Assembly (NCBI RefSeq): GCF_001649575.2
Contig: NC_051450.1
Coordinates: 13,095,500-13,159,499, forward strand
Length of the DNA stretch: 64,000 nucleotides
Reading direction: 5' to 3'
Source of the DNA: Kryptolebias marmoratus
Taxonomy: Eukaryota; Chordata; Actinopteri; Cyprinodontiformes; Rivulidae
Shown here: positions 13,301-25,960 of the stretch, piece after piece
Numbering within the stretch: the first letter of the stretch is position 1
How the letters are laid out: every line of letters starts with the position of its first letter
Notes under the pieces: generated by a model
The model's database searches: none
What the model saw: only the letters and a program-made list of their open reading frames with translations
Told to the model about the DNA's origin: nothing
Made by a program: the position numbers and the translations under genes

Positions 13301-15464
13301 ACTAACAAAGGCTGTTTAGGCTCTTTAGGCTTTTTTTGTCAAAGCATTGTTTCAAATGCTTGCTTGTTTGTTAGTTTGGCCACTTAATGCTAATTTATGA
13401 CTCATTCAGGCATAAAATGGCTCCTAAACTCTAGAAATGATCCTGCGTTGCATCGACACATAACAAACAACACAGCAAAGAAGCACATCTTTACCTGGTA
13501 ACTTTAATGCCAGCAGCCCGTTACAAAGAAAGTTTGTCCCAATTTTTTTTTAATTTAACCAAATCTATGAAAAATGCCAAGGATGACAGACAAAATGAAA
13601 GTAGGTGATTCTCAAAGAGCTTTTAGCTGGAAACTTTGTCAACGATCAGCTGAAGGATGATGCATTCCTTTCCCGATTCATAAAAATGTGACTTTTAGAT
13701 GTTGGGGATCGTTTTTAAAAGCCTGGTGCTTCTTCGTTTGGTTTGTCCTAAACTTGTCTGCGTCTCTCCTGTCATGGTCAGGTACGAGGACTGGACAGAA
13801 AGCGAGTGAAAGAGCAGCCAGAGACCAAAGAAAAACATCGAATGACCCTCAGAAAGCCCGAAAAATATTAATCATTTACATTTTAAAAGAACCCTACAAA
13901 GTCCTCGTCAAACATAAAAGCTGCTATTTAGTTTTTCTTTATTAAAAAGCCATCGATCAGACGCATTTTTGAAGAACTGAGAGGTATCACTTCATTCCTT
14001 TCAGCGGCCCACAGTTAAAATCAGTCTAAACTTTCTGTGTCTGAGAAACCTAAACTTTTATTGGTGCACAAAGGATTAAAATCCAGCCTTACTCGGAAAC
14101 AATGAACGAGTCGTTCTGTGGGAGTTTGGTGTCAGTGGGTGTAAAAAAAAAAAAAAAAAAATCCCTACAAGTGTAAATTGAACTGAGTGGTAATATGTCA
14201 AAAAAGGAACGGAAGACAACAAAACAATTTCCTATTTCTAGAAGCTGTTGGATGTTTAATTCAAAGAAAACAGAAGTCTTTTGTTTTGGTTTCTCTTTGA
14301 AAGTTTGATTTACTGTTTGTTAACCGTGAAAGTGCTCCACTTCACTCCAAGGCTGAAACGTCTTCGTGCTTTAAGCTAATTCACTTTCATTTCTCTTCTG
14401 GATCCTGAATGTGCCGGGGAGGATTTCATTGTTTCAAACTTCAAGAAGCGCCATCCCACACTAACCGGCGCCGTTATTTTAGGTGGAAGTGTTTCCTTTA
14501 TTTGATTCTCAGGGCGGTGATGAGCTGCAGAACTGACTGATTTCTTCACATATTTAGCATTTTTCCTCTCCTCCATTGAATCATTTTTTTTATACTTTCT
14601 TTTTTTTTGTATAAGACCACGAATAAATTAGCTGCTTGTGAAACTGCCTGTAAAAAATATTCAAATTAAACAATTATCCTTCAGAGGAACTCATTCAGAC
14701 CTGCAGTTTCTCTTTTGACTTTGGTAGATAGAGGGAGCTACTCTCCTGTATTAACCCCACTCTGATTAGGTGACTGTTTGATGATGATGATGATGGTTTC
14801 AGAATATCTAGTCACAAAGTTTTTACTCATCAATGAGTTTTATTGAGCAGTATGCAGCTGGTTTGTTTTACAAAAAAACTATTTAAAGTCAGTAAATTTG
14901 TCAGTCCTGCTTAATTTTTAATGACAGGAGATTAAACAGTCACCTCTGTCTCTTCCACTGGGTCTTTATTTGATTTGAGGACATTTGAAATGAAAGCTCC
15001 TCACTCCGAACGGCCATCTGCTCTAACCTTGTTCCATCAGCCATAAACAAGCCGGCTCCATCAGTGAAAAAAAAAAAAAGAGTCCTGGCCAAATATTTGC
15101 TGCTCTTCGACCCCATTTGGTGGAGCGCGTTCTGTGTTTGCGTTTCAATGACCCACGGTCAGTGTCAGAACGAAGGCACGTGTGTCCCTGACGACACGTG
15201 CCCTGATAAGACGCCAGCGGAGGAGAGAGGCCTTGTGGGATGGGAGCAGGGTGAAGGATGGAGCAAACACAGACCGGCTGCAGTTTCACACACATCATCA
15301 CAGACCAGCCCGCTCCCTGAGATCTGCTCATAGTCCTCCTTTGTTTGTTGCCGCCGCTGAAAGGCAAAGACCAGCGATGTGTTTGTTTGTCAGCCAACTA
15401 TCTCCATGAAACCACTGGACAAACTCGACTGAGACTCTCAGAAAGTAATCACTGGATGCACGTC
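13301..15464. other. Non-coding stretch
   Basis: Holds an A-run at about 14144-14161 and a short (GAT)n near 14779-14794. Frames around 15064-15397 overlap on both strands and look fortuitous. No gene was recognised. Confidence 0.5.
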
Positions 15465-15740
15465 TACAACTGATTTACATTTGGAGTTAATTCATCACAA
15501 GATGGCCACCACAGCCAGCTGAGCTTAGGAACCTAAACTTTGTGAGTTTTACAGATATTGAGCTAAAATCTGGTGTGGTAGTAGCTGAGAGTCATTCACA
15601 ATAAGCACAGATATTAAGATTTTCAAGGTTTGACCGAAACAGCTACAACACAAGACGATTTTAGTTTAAACCTCTGTCATGAAAGGTGGTGGATGATAAG
15701 CAATCCTTCAGATATGCTACGCATTTAATTTTGTGTTTTT
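15465..15740 (+). repeat. Dispersed repeat family R1, copy
   Basis: Shares an ordered series of words with 53028-53215 and 53320-53580: 'ctacaactgatt', 'aagatggccaccacagcc', 'gttttacagatattgagc', 'gtggtagtagctgagagtc', 'caaggtttgaccgaaac' and 'aaacctctgtcatgaaa'. This is a moderately diverged interspersed repeat common in fish intergenic DNA. Its class is not established from this window. Confidence 0.65.
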
Positions 15741-16960
15741 TTTTTAATTTCCTTTGTCTCTAACAGCTTGTTAAATCGCCCCACTGAGGTGTCAGGAAAA
15801 AGCATTTGGGAGCAATTGTTATTCACTGTTTTATTATCTGAAAGGCACTTGTCGATGAATCCGCCTCCCACCGCTCCGTGAAGCACATCTTAAATCCCTG
15901 ATCCTCTTAATTACTGCTCATGCAAATCACAGATCAGAGCTCCCTGAATATTTTCAGGACGGAAAAAGGAAAGTGAGAGGATGAAGGAATGCAGCAGCGG
16001 CACCAATGTGGCCCCCACCCCCACTTTCTTCTTCTTCTTCTTTTTTTAAAAATTGCTGCAGATATGAAATTAGCTGAGGAGGATGGGATTGTGTGGATTA
16101 GGCAGAGAGATTTGACCGAACGTGGACTCCCTACGTGTAATTCATTTTGGCGTCCTTGAAATTGCCAGTGTGAGAATTTAAGCATCTGCAGCAGCACCCT
16201 TACACACACACACACACACACGCACACACACCGCCTCCCACATTACACACAACAGCCACACCATCATCACCACTCCCATGTTTCTCTGAGTGCATGAAAG
16301 CCATTGGAGGGGTGAGAATGCAACGGTTTGGGCTTTTTGTGAAACGTTACAGCTCTTTAAAAAGAGCTCTTTGTAGAGAAAAATCTGACAGTTTGATGCT
16401 TCTCAGTGGGCACCATTAATCCTCTGAAAGTGGGTTTAAGTGTTAGTTTGCACAAATCACAAAAAAANAAAAAAAAAAAAAAAAAAAGCTCTCCCTGTGT
16501 ATTCTCCCACAGTTGTTCAGAATGGAGCCGGTTTTGTTTTAATCAGCAGAAGTTGTGAGATCATTTCTTCTGAAAAGCCCTTGGACCGTGCCCAGAGTGT
16601 TAGTAAACGCTCGGTGGCCTGCAGGGTGGCCAGCCGTGAACCACAAGGCAAACATCTCGCATCTGGCCTGAGACTTCTGGAAACCTTTCCACCGCCTCTG
16701 TGCTATAAAAGCATGAACGAACCGTGGACAGCTTTAATGTGGAACTATTTTCTGTCCCGGAGACGGAGCCTCAATGAGGACCTGATTATTTCAAATAGTC
16801 ACCCAGTTTCCTGAGAAGATGCTGAGGGCTTTAGGTTTAGGTTTGTTGGGAAGTAGACCCAATAAAGTAAGAATAATTCTGCTGCATTACAGCAGCTTCA
16901 GAGATGCAATAAGTTTCATGCAAATAATCCTGTTTGTTTTTTTAAAAATTGGAAACATTT
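15741..16960. other. Non-coding stretch with simple repeats and an assembly N
   Basis: Contains a (CA)n at 16201-16231, a (CTT)n at about 16026-16041 and a poly-A run with one ambiguous base at 16468. Frames around 16440-16814 cross the ambiguous base and have no coding features. Confidence 0.55.
16201..16231. repeat. (CA)n microsatellite
   Basis: An uninterrupted CA dinucleotide array with a single CG/CA interruption, typical of fish genomes. Confidence 0.9.
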
Positions 16961-16969
16961 TAGAGGATA

Positions 16970-17285
16970 TATTGATATATTGTGCCTTTCCAAGGAGCCA
17001 GACTTTCCTGCAGTTGTTTAAAGTAATCTTGATCAAGTCCTCAAGACGTTCTGAAGGTTTTTTTTTACAAGTTTTTCTTTGGACTTTTGCTGCTTTTTCA
17101 TTAATTTTCTGTCCTTGGACCTCACCCTGACAGCATATTGTGCAGCTTAAAAACAAAGTGGCAACAAAAAAAAAAAAAAGGAAAAGTGAAGGACACAAGA
17201 AGAAGTGTCAGAAGATGAACAGCATCTGAAAGTTATGTCTTTATAAAAAATAAAAAAAAAAAAATCAGCAAAGGCCTGACGCAGA
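16970..17285 (+). repeat. Dispersed repeat family R2, copy
   Basis: Shares 'ccaaggagccaga', '..cactttgatca..' like words, 'tttggctgctttttca' and 'gtccttgga' with 25700-25960. Its 3' part ('gaacagcatctgaaagtt', then A-rich, then 'agcaaaggcctgac') matches 52156-52212. The three partial copies together suggest one interspersed element of at least 300 bp. Its class is not recognised. Confidence 0.55.
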
Positions 17286-19170
17286 ACCTCAGAGACGCTT
17301 CGTCCTTCAGCCGATCATCCATCGTGTGTGAAGGTTTCAGCTGGTAGCTCTTTGGGAATCACTAAACTACTGTTTTGTTTTTGCAAAACAGTTATTTGTG
17401 GTATTTTTCATAGATTCAGCCAAATAAATTAGATGAAATTGGATCTTTGTGACAGGCTGTTGGTAACAAAGTGCAGAAAAATGAAATTTAAATTAAATTT
17501 TACTGGTCAAGAAGTCTTTGCCTTAAAGGACAAAAATATTTTAACCAATTTAAGACAGTAATTCCTTGGAGTCTTTTAATATTCAAGTTTATTCAGATTG
17601 TATAAATAATATGAAATATTTAAACCATAAGTGTTTAAAAGATTTTGAGAAATATGTTGTCATTTTGGCTCTAGTGCCAACATGTAAAAATCAGCACAAA
17701 GAGTAACTAGAGAAACTGTATTTACTGTATTTCCGGGTAATTAGAGAAGAATTACAGGCATGTTTTGTAATTTAGAGAATGCCATAGCAGAGAACAGCAC
17801 CTTAAAATCCCCCCAGATGTTTGATGAGCAGCAAATTATTGCATGTAATTCAGCAGCAACATCCCCTCCGCCTTTAAAAGGGATCATAAAGCGGCCAGCT
17901 GCTGCCAACCACTCAAACATCAACACATAAAACCAACGCCTGAGCCTGTGTGAGGTGGAAACCTCCGCTGAGGCTCTGCAGCTGAAACCGGAGAGCTCTG
18001 TCCAAAGTTTACCCAACCCATTACAGAATGTGATGTGCAGAGGGAGAGGATTATATCACCAATCACCTAATGTCAGAGTGAAGCCTCAGGGGGGAAACTT
18101 CAGCTCACCACAAACCCGTCTCCAACATCTCCACACCCTCAGCCTAAACATGGCCGCAGCATTCTGATTTGGTAATCAGTCCACAGGTTAAAAACATCGC
18201 CACCCCCCCTCCTGTCAGGCCAGAGATGACGAAGGTCTATGCACATGCTCAGATGACCAATGAGCAGGGAAAAAACGAGCAGCTTGTTTGTTTTTTTGGG
18301 GGGGTACAAATGTCCAGTTATTTCATGCTCAGTCATGTCATTAGGGAGACGGAGACGGAGGCGTCACCCTCTTGCCTAAAACTTGTAAATATTTCTCTCC
18401 TGCAAGGGGCTGTTTCCAAAAACTGTCCTCGTAAAAACTGTGAAATGCATCTCAGTCTGTCAGGAATCATTCCCAAAATCCCATGATGAGTGGAGGAGCT
18501 CCTGAGGTGATTTACGGGACAGATTTTAACAAATTAACTTTTCAGATCCGGGCTCGGAAATCAAATTACGATTTGGAATATTTCTGCACAAACGGCCTTG
18601 ACTGGGGAGGATTCTTCAGCAGCGTTCAGAAAAACTGCTGAGTCAGAGTTGTGAAAATGCAACTGCTTCTTTTACTGCAGATTAGATGATAGTTTTAGTT
18701 CTTTATTTTCGCTAAACAAACAAAACGGCCCGAGAAAAAGAAAAATCTCAAACGATTACTTATAGTGCGAAGGCAGGGAGGACAAGCTCAGGTGGATCTA
18801 AAGGAAAATATTCGACTTTATCTTTAAAGAAAAAACACTGCACATGCAGGGAGTAGAATGATTCAGCAGAGCCTCGCTCACAGCTCACCATAAGTGCTCC
18901 TGTGGGCAGTCTAAGGAGGAAAACTTGGACAAACTGTGACTGAGACTGACATAAAGAACCTGTACTTCCTGCGAGCGCCTGAACCAAGTCAGATGCAGGC
19001 CTAGTAGGAGCTTTGCGATGACAGTTCAGACGCAATGTCATTGTACGATTCACACGCTTCCAAATTACCACACAAGTACCCCTTACCATATGTGTCCCAT
19101 GCAAGTCAGATGTAGACGTAGGTGGCAATTATAGAATGCATGCAACCTGAACACAACACGAGGGGCAGGA
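17286..19170. other. Non-coding stretch
   Basis: No gene or transposon was recognised. Overlapping frames on both strands at 17741-18486 show no coding-like composition or consistent splice sites. Confidence 0.45.
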
Positions 19171-19289
19171 CTTACAAAGGAACCGATCTGGAAATCAATC
19201 TTAGATTACTACCCCTGCGAAAAAAAGAAAAAAACAATCCGAAAATCTGTATCAGTAACCAAATAAAACAGGCCTGCTTCCTTTCGGAG

Positions 19290-19502
19290 GCCTTGGAGGA
19301 GATCTTGCTGTCAGACTTCTCATAAGACTCAACAAGGAAGTTTTCTTCCACCGGCTCGAAGGCACACGTCTCCCCGTCCTCGCAGGGGTTGCCAGCGCTG
19401 CTATCATCATCATCATCATCAAATTTTTCCTCGGGCTGATCCCTCTCTGGAGGTGCAGTAGACTTTTCTTTGGCTCCCTTTTGTCCCTGGGTTTCATTTT
19501 CT
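19290..19502 (-). CDS. Candidate unassigned coding exon
   Basis: An open minus-strand frame has coding-like codon use and ordered composition. It is rich in Lys, Glu and Pro, then has a run of six Asp, then GNPCEDGETCAFEPVEENF, then a Ser/Lys-rich end. A possible acceptor (AAATATTAG then AAAATGAAACC) begins it near 19502, with a branch-point-like GCTGATG upstream. The downstream donor is not clear. The frame stays open into a T-rich stretch, and another TTTTTTTCGCAG acceptor-like site and a GTAAGT lie near 19220 and 19173. I do not recognise the protein. It could be an exon of an unidentified gene, part of the transcript starting near 58.1 kb, or chance. Confidence 0.3.
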
Positions 19503-19510
19503 AATATTTC

Positions 19511-21959
19511 AAACAAAAACATATACAGTGTTCATCAGCTGAAAGGAAGACGTGAGATATGCTGCAGAGACGGCTCCCACTGCGTCACATACAAGTCAAG
19601 ATATTGATCCCTGTGACCAGCAGCCATCTTTACTACTAAATCAAGTCTGTTTGGAGCCACAAAATCTACTTGGCTCTTAAAAACATAAATAATATTTCAC
19701 AGTCTTGAAATTTATATTACCCAACAGATGTTCAAAACTCTAATCTCTGCATTTATAGCAGTTTGCCCTCAATAGGTTGAAAATTATGAGCTTTCAGGTG
19801 GATTTAGAGTCGACTGTCAGAAAGTTGCATCAACAAAACGGAAACCAGGCCAACGAGCTATGAGACCCCAGATCTGGTCTGTAGTTACAGAGAGTCGGAA
19901 GTTTGAGGTGCACTTCAAAGATTTCCATCTATTTCTAAACAAAAGCACAAGAACAAGTCTGTTCCTCTGTCGGAGCCACAGGGTTTGAGGAATTTGTTAC
20001 TCGTGCACAAAAACCATATTTGAGACATATTTGAGCAGCAGCCAAAGTCCAAACAAAAAAGACTTTTCAAAAAGCTTATTGATCAATAACAGATTAAAAG
20101 AAAGTATGACTGCTTGGAAGAACAAGAAAAGAAAAAGGGGACAACTTGAGGCTTATGTGCAGTCCTGAAGCATTTTCACATCTTTGTAAAAGAAAAATTT
20201 TCATGGTGCAAAATGGGTTTTGAGCACAAAGGATGTTTCCAAATGGGATTTTGTAAATGGTGATAGATGAAAGAAGGAGAACATATGAGTCCAAGAGCAA
20301 GTTTAAACCAACAAACAGCATCTAATGAGATGCGTCAGCATTAATTTCAGTGTCTTTTTGGGAGAAATTAAATTTTTTTTTAAAAAATAATGGACAAAGA
20401 TAGACACGTTTTAGCAGTTTAACCTCCGTTTGAGCCGTTTCCTCGCCTGCAGACACAGATGGCTCTGAAACACGACATGTCCCCGCTGACTGAGGCCTGA
20501 GGTCTGCAGCCTCAGTTAAAACCTGCTCACTGGGGTTTGCTTCGCAGCGTCTGACTCTTACCTGGGATTACGTCCCTCCATTAGTTAATCACCAACACGC
20601 TAAACCTCCTAAAACGACCACATGAACGACATAATCAAACAGCATTTTAAGGCGGCACTCTGGGAAAGATCACTGCAGCGAGCATCAAATAATTCACTTA
20701 TTTGTCTCTGTTGTCACATCTGCTTAATTTTATCTCTTGGAGTGAGATCTGGTAACCACTTGGCATGTGTCGCAAGTAAATTGCGAACCGCCGTTCCCTC
20801 TGCCGGCGTGACGACTTTATTGTTGCTAAAAAGGTTTTGATGCTTTGATGTCTGAGGCGGCAGGAAGTGAATGTCCTCACATGGAGGGGGCACAGTCCCG
20901 TATCACTCACCTGTGCTCAACCTATCGATTCTTTTTTTTACCTAAAGTACAAAGCAGCGGGTCATTCTGACCACATGAAAACAAAAAAATGAAAAGGAAC
21001 GGACAAAAACATCAGAACATGAGCTCATCCTTTTTGGCACTGATTGGCGCAGTTTCTCTGGTTTCATCACAAATTAAACAGGAGGTTTGTTTGATGTTTT
21101 GTTTAGTTTAGTCAACACTAAGCAAATATTCTGGACTTCAGCAAAGAGCGGTTTAGTAATTTCTGAATAATTCATACATCAATCATAAAAAAAGGCCCAT
21201 CTGTAAGCTGCTGGTTTTAGCCTGCAGGCCTTGCTTTAGTCCAGACAGAAACCAGAGTGAGAGGAATGGGAGTGTTAACCATCTCAGAGCCATTCTTGGT
21301 GTCTTTACAGCTGAAAAATGCTGGCGAGGAATTCAGGGAATGTGACTTCTCGGCAGAGATCAGAAGGGTTAAACATTAACTGCGCTGAACTCTTCGGCCC
21401 TCCAGTGCTGCTCACTGGGACTATACCTCTGAAGTTCAAGGGTCCCGCGGGAGCCCCGCTGGGTGCCGGGTGTCAATAACAGGTATGGTCCATGGAGCAG
21501 TAACACAGGAAGCCACGAGCTGTTCCCCCTCCCTACGTTTCTTTGGTCTCAGTCCTCACAGGCAGTGTTGACGAACAGCATAGGTGTGATAAATTTATAA
21601 CGGCGAAACACACAAGCACAAGTTATCTAAATGTTTCTGTTTCGGAGCGGGTGTTTCGCAAGAGCTGCCGGGTCTTACCTAACTTTAAGTGACAGCTGCT
21701 CTTTAAACAAAGCTTTCCACACCAGTCAAACACATGAGGCATTCAAAGCCTGCGCCGGTGGGCCGACCGGCTGCTCATATCAGGGAGCTGTCAGAGCGGA
21801 GAGCGAACGGGTGGGTCGACAGATAAAAGGTTCCGATTAGAGACCATAAATAAGTGTTCTTTGGTCCTCTCCATCTTGATGGCGGTGAAGTTACTCATTC
21901 AAAACGAAACGAAGTTTGGTCGGACTTCCTGACAGGAACAGATCAAATCTTTTGAAGTG
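19511..21959. other. Non-coding stretch
   Basis: No gene was recognised. Only short chance frames and small A/T runs are visible. Confidence 0.5.
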
Positions 21960-22256
21960 GGGATCAGAGGAAAGGTTGCAAATGATTAATATCTTACCTG
22001 TCGTAGATAGCGTTTCGATCAACCTCAGTTTGGAGAAATAAAGTCAGATTCGGATTGAACTGATGAGCTAATGGCTGGTTAAAGCAGGGCCATGACCACA
22101 GAGGATAGCTGCCGTCTTAAAGGAACTCCAGGAATTTTTATCCGTGGTCTTGTCAGACCAGCCATTAGCTCATCAGTCCAGTCAGATTTAAACTATTCTC
22201 CAAACTGAGGTTGTTCAAAAAGCTATCTACAACAAGTAAGATATTTATTGTTCACC
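21960..22256. mobile_element. Fold-back MITE-like element, nearly complete copy
   Basis: Left arm 21986-22105 and right arm 22140-22254 are reverse complements with scattered mismatches: 'ttaatatcttacctg' against 'caagtaagatattta', 'aacctcagtttggag' against 'ctccaaactgaggtt', and 'gatgagctaatggct' against 'agccattagctcatc'. Only about 35 bases separate the arms, so the whole element is one large palindrome. Related half-copies occur at 26845-27000, 39491-39650, 43600-43725, 45000-45130 and 62959-63268. It has no coding capacity. Confidence 0.75.
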
Positions 22257-23979
22257 ACTGAACAGTCACTGTAATGTTTCGGCTGCATGAAGAAAACCCC
22301 AAAAGGCAGCAGGAGGTTTATAAGACAGCCGGGTTAATGTTTAACAGCTATAAAACACGGGGCGTCTTTTCTGCAGAGCTCTTGGCAGCATCGTTGGTTC
22401 TCTAGCAAGCGGCTATTACAGGACAGGGTTTGGGTGGGAGCCACGGTCGGACAGTGAGGGACGGGGACGTCCACGCAGCAGCTGTGGGTCTCTGTCACAG
22501 GGCAGGAATGGGAGGTAAGGCAGCGAGGAGGCAGGAGGTTCAGCCAGCTTCCTGCTGGGGGGCCGCGACAGATTTATGGCGCGGCAAATGATACGTTAAA
22601 GGAGAATGCTCGGAGGGGCCGGAAGACTGGGTGTGGACCAATCTGCATATCTGCCATGCTTGAACTGAGGTCAGAGGTTTGTGATGGCTCCTCCAGCACT
22701 CAGACCGCATCGTCCTGCTGACTCTTAGAAACAGCCTCATGTAGCTGCTCATGTGAAACGTGCGTTTTCTTCAACTTCCTGTCAGATTTTGAGTTTTGTA
22801 TAGTGCTTCTCTTTGCAGCAGATCAACTCCATGACATAATACTGCCTCCTGCATGCTTCACAACTGGGAGGATGTTGCTGTGAAAGAAGCTAGAATTAAA
22901 TCGATGTGAATTAAATGAGAAAACATCCTTTACTGACCCATCAAGGACAACAAACTAAACCTAAATTGTCAGTTTTCATCCTCTTTTATTGGCCACTTAG
23001 ATACTTAATTACTCAGCCGGGAACTTGCCAAAGAAGAAAAAAAAAACCTATTTGACTTGAATTCTGAGCATTTCTCTGGGTGGTCGTGTCTGTACTTGTC
23101 GTCCTGTAAAATGTCTTTATCTGCAGCCCAAACAAGGTGCAGGAGGTGATTTTAGTGGCCCGGGGACGGCAAGGTATCAGGATGCCTTCTGCAGCGTAAA
23201 ATGATGGATAGAAGTTTTTTTTTTCTTTATGTTGCTACGATAAAATCAACAAGGCATCTGCAACAAAATCCAATGAAAACAAAGAAGTCTGTAGTTTTCT
23301 ATAAGTCAAAGAATTTTAGGGAAATTATTTTCTCTAAATCCTTGAGGGCCTTAAAGAAAAGCTGTGAAATGTGTTAAGAATTTAAAAAAAAGCATGTTAT
23401 GTATCGTAAATTCACTGTGCAATTTGGCAGGATGTTAGTTAAACCTCTTCTTAAGACTTGGAATCAGACGTTTGCGTCTTTAGCTGACAGAACTTTACTG
23501 ACAACATCTGCTTTTTCATTCTTTTAATTGTTTAATATCACATCTGCAAGTTTATTTTACTGCCTGTTTCAAAAAATGAACATGAAATCTCAGAGTAATT
23601 TGAAACGTGTTTACTTCTGAGTACATTTACTGTAGCTCAGGTCGGTTAATGTCAGTAGACCAGATGATATCCTGTTTGTTGCTCAGTCTGATGTGTCACT
23701 TATCTCTTCAGTTCATTAATAAGATGGCGATCGACGACCCCCACCACCTCTCTTATCAAACTCTGATTGTTTTGTTACTCAAAATAAACTTGATGAGTTG
23801 GCTTTAAACAGTATCTCTACACTCTTATTTACAGGGGGGGGAAAAATCTGTAATTCTATTTTCCCACAGATGACTACATTTGAATTGTCTTGTACTCTGC
23901 AGACATTTATTCTGTGTTGATTCACTGAATATTAGCTGCTGTTCTAAGAAAAAGCTGCTTTCAGCTGAACCTTTGTGGA
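22257..23979. other. Non-coding stretch
   Basis: No gene or clear repeat was recognised. A poly-T run lies near 23215-23225. Confidence 0.5.
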
Positions 23980-24560
23980 TGTTTGTTTGGTTTCTCTTGT
24001 AACTGCTTATTTATCTCGCGTTCTTGTAATTTTTTTAGTCTTTTTATAGCATCTCTGTTATTCTATTTAGTTATTTTGTGTTCTCTGTAGCTGTTATCTG
24101 TCTTGCTGTGGTATTTTTTTATATGTTTATGGTTGTTTCGTGTCTCCTTGTAGTTGGTTTGTCTTTGTAGTTGTTGATTAGTTTTTCTTTTATCATCATT
24201 TTGGTCTCTTTTTGTAAATGTTTTGTTTTTCATTGTACTTGTTTGTGCCTCTATATAGAGACTGTTTTGTATCAAGTTAGTTTGTGTCTTCTTTTTATTT
24301 AATTTACCATTTTCCTCATCATTTTTGTAATTATTGACGTTTCTTGTACTTCACTATCTTTAGCATTTTCTTTACAGTCAGGACTCCCACTGAAATAACT
24401 TTAAAAAAGTTAAGTTTGACTTGTTTTAATACGAGTTATTTTGCATTTTCTTGTAGTTGTTTAGTGTTTCTCAGATGTTTTGTATCTGTCTGTAATATTG
24501 TTGTATCTGTAAGTGTTTTATGAATATTTAGTAATAGTTATTGGATATTTCTTTGTGGCC
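23980..24560 (+). repeat. Degenerate minisatellite, T-rich on the plus strand
   Basis: Imperfect units of roughly 20-25 bases recur, built on words such as 'tttgtgtc', 'ttgtagttg' and 'tctttttgta'. The plus strand is strongly T/G-rich. The reverse complement resembles the A-rich tract at 2880-3200. This type of decayed tandem array is frequent in fish intergenic DNA. Confidence 0.55.
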
Positions 24561-25690
24561 TTTTGTTTTGCATGTTGTCTGATCTTTTACCAATAAATGC
24601 GAACAGAACAAAAGCCTCAGAGGAGAGTCTTTAAATCCCAGAAGGGGATTCCACAAATGACGTTGAAGATTGCAGATCTGGGCTCAGCTGAGGTGGCCTC
24701 GAGCCTAAAGCCCTGCAGCGTGGAGCTATTTCTGTCTGAAGTCAGTAATGAAATGCATATTTGTGTGCAGCAGCAGAGATACAGAGAGCCCTTCATGTGC
24801 ACTTCATCTCCGAGTCCCCTCGTCTGTGAGCCAACACAGCCATCCATTCAGTGCCTGTCACACTGCTGCATGTGATCCTCACACCCACAAGCCATCCTAA
24901 TCAGCCTATTAATGAATGTGGCGGCACATTAAAAAAAAGGTCGCCTCGTGGCCGTGAGTGTCCACAAAGACAATAATCGATTTATTCAGCTTAAATAATA
25001 AAAGCCTCTTCATGAGGTCAGCTGTGTTATTCCCCTGGAGTCATCACAGATTCATTTACTACGTGTTGATTCACCAAACATTGCTTCTTCGATGACCTCT
25101 TCCTCCTGCTGAATCTGATCTCAAGATAATGAAAGACAAAAAAAAAAAGAAGGAACAGTAAATTAATTTCAGGCGGTGTGAAGCTTGTGAACTCGGTCTC
25201 CTCTGAGTCTGAGCTGTCATTTGTGGACTCGCATAATTCTATGCTGCCTCTCCACAACTATACTCACCCCAAAACAACAAAAGCTAAATCAGATGGGAGA
25301 TGCCTGAACGCCACCATGCTGAAAATTACAAGCTTCCACTTGTGGTTTGTGTGTGTGAGGGAGACGTCACAAGTCAGCTGCCTCTCTGAGTCCTCATTGT
25401 CTCCACTGAGACGCCACAGATCCACTGAATAACCCTAGTCAAACGGATATATTAATGCTGCTGGCTGCTTTATTAGATCAGGAAGTCCTATGATGTCATG
25501 TTCACGTGTTCATTATTCTGTAACGCTCTCAGTTGTTATCAGTAAACCTTTCTCAAATTATTGCCATCTGTATAAAAGCATCACATGTCCTAATGGACCA
25601 GAGGATGTCTTTGGCACAAATGTTTTTTTCATGCAACAGACTTAAAAGGTCATATGAGATCCTTTCTAACTTTCCAGTACAGTGTGAAAG
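24561..25690. other. Non-coding stretch
   Basis: Overlapping open frames on both strands at 24597-24875 lack coding signatures. No gene was recognised. Confidence 0.45.
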
Positions 25691-25699
25691 TTTTAAACG

Positions 25700-25960
25700 A
25701 CCCTCTGAGTTTTATATTTTGCTTCCAAGGAGCCAGAATCTTTTGTAATCACTGAAAGCCACTTTGATCAGCGGTTCTTCAAGCTTTTTTAAAGATCTTT
25801 TGGGGGTTTTCTCGAGAGTTTGGCTGCTTTTTCACTCATTTGAGTTGAGTCTTTGCACTTTGCCCAAATACTTTAAAAAGAATGGAGACATTTTGATCTT
25901 TAAATAAAAAATAAGAAAAATCAGAAGTAAGTCTGTCTGCTTGGAAACGCAATGTAAAGA
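25700..25960 (+). repeat. Dispersed repeat family R2, second copy
   Basis: Words 'ttccaaggagccagaat', 'ccactttgatca', 'tttggctgctttttcac' and 'aataaaaaataagaaaaatcag' match in the same order the copy at 16970-17285. The sequence is diverged, with no coding capacity. Confidence 0.5.

Noticed and set aside
15064..15333. EGF-like CQNEGTCVPDDTC motif
   Set aside because: Only a few cysteines match, an equally open frame overlaps on the other strand and there are no splice sites or neighbouring EGF exons. Judged coincidental.
16440..16814. 124-codon frame after a poly-A run
   Set aside because: It crosses an ambiguous base and begins in a poly-A tract. No recognisable content follows.
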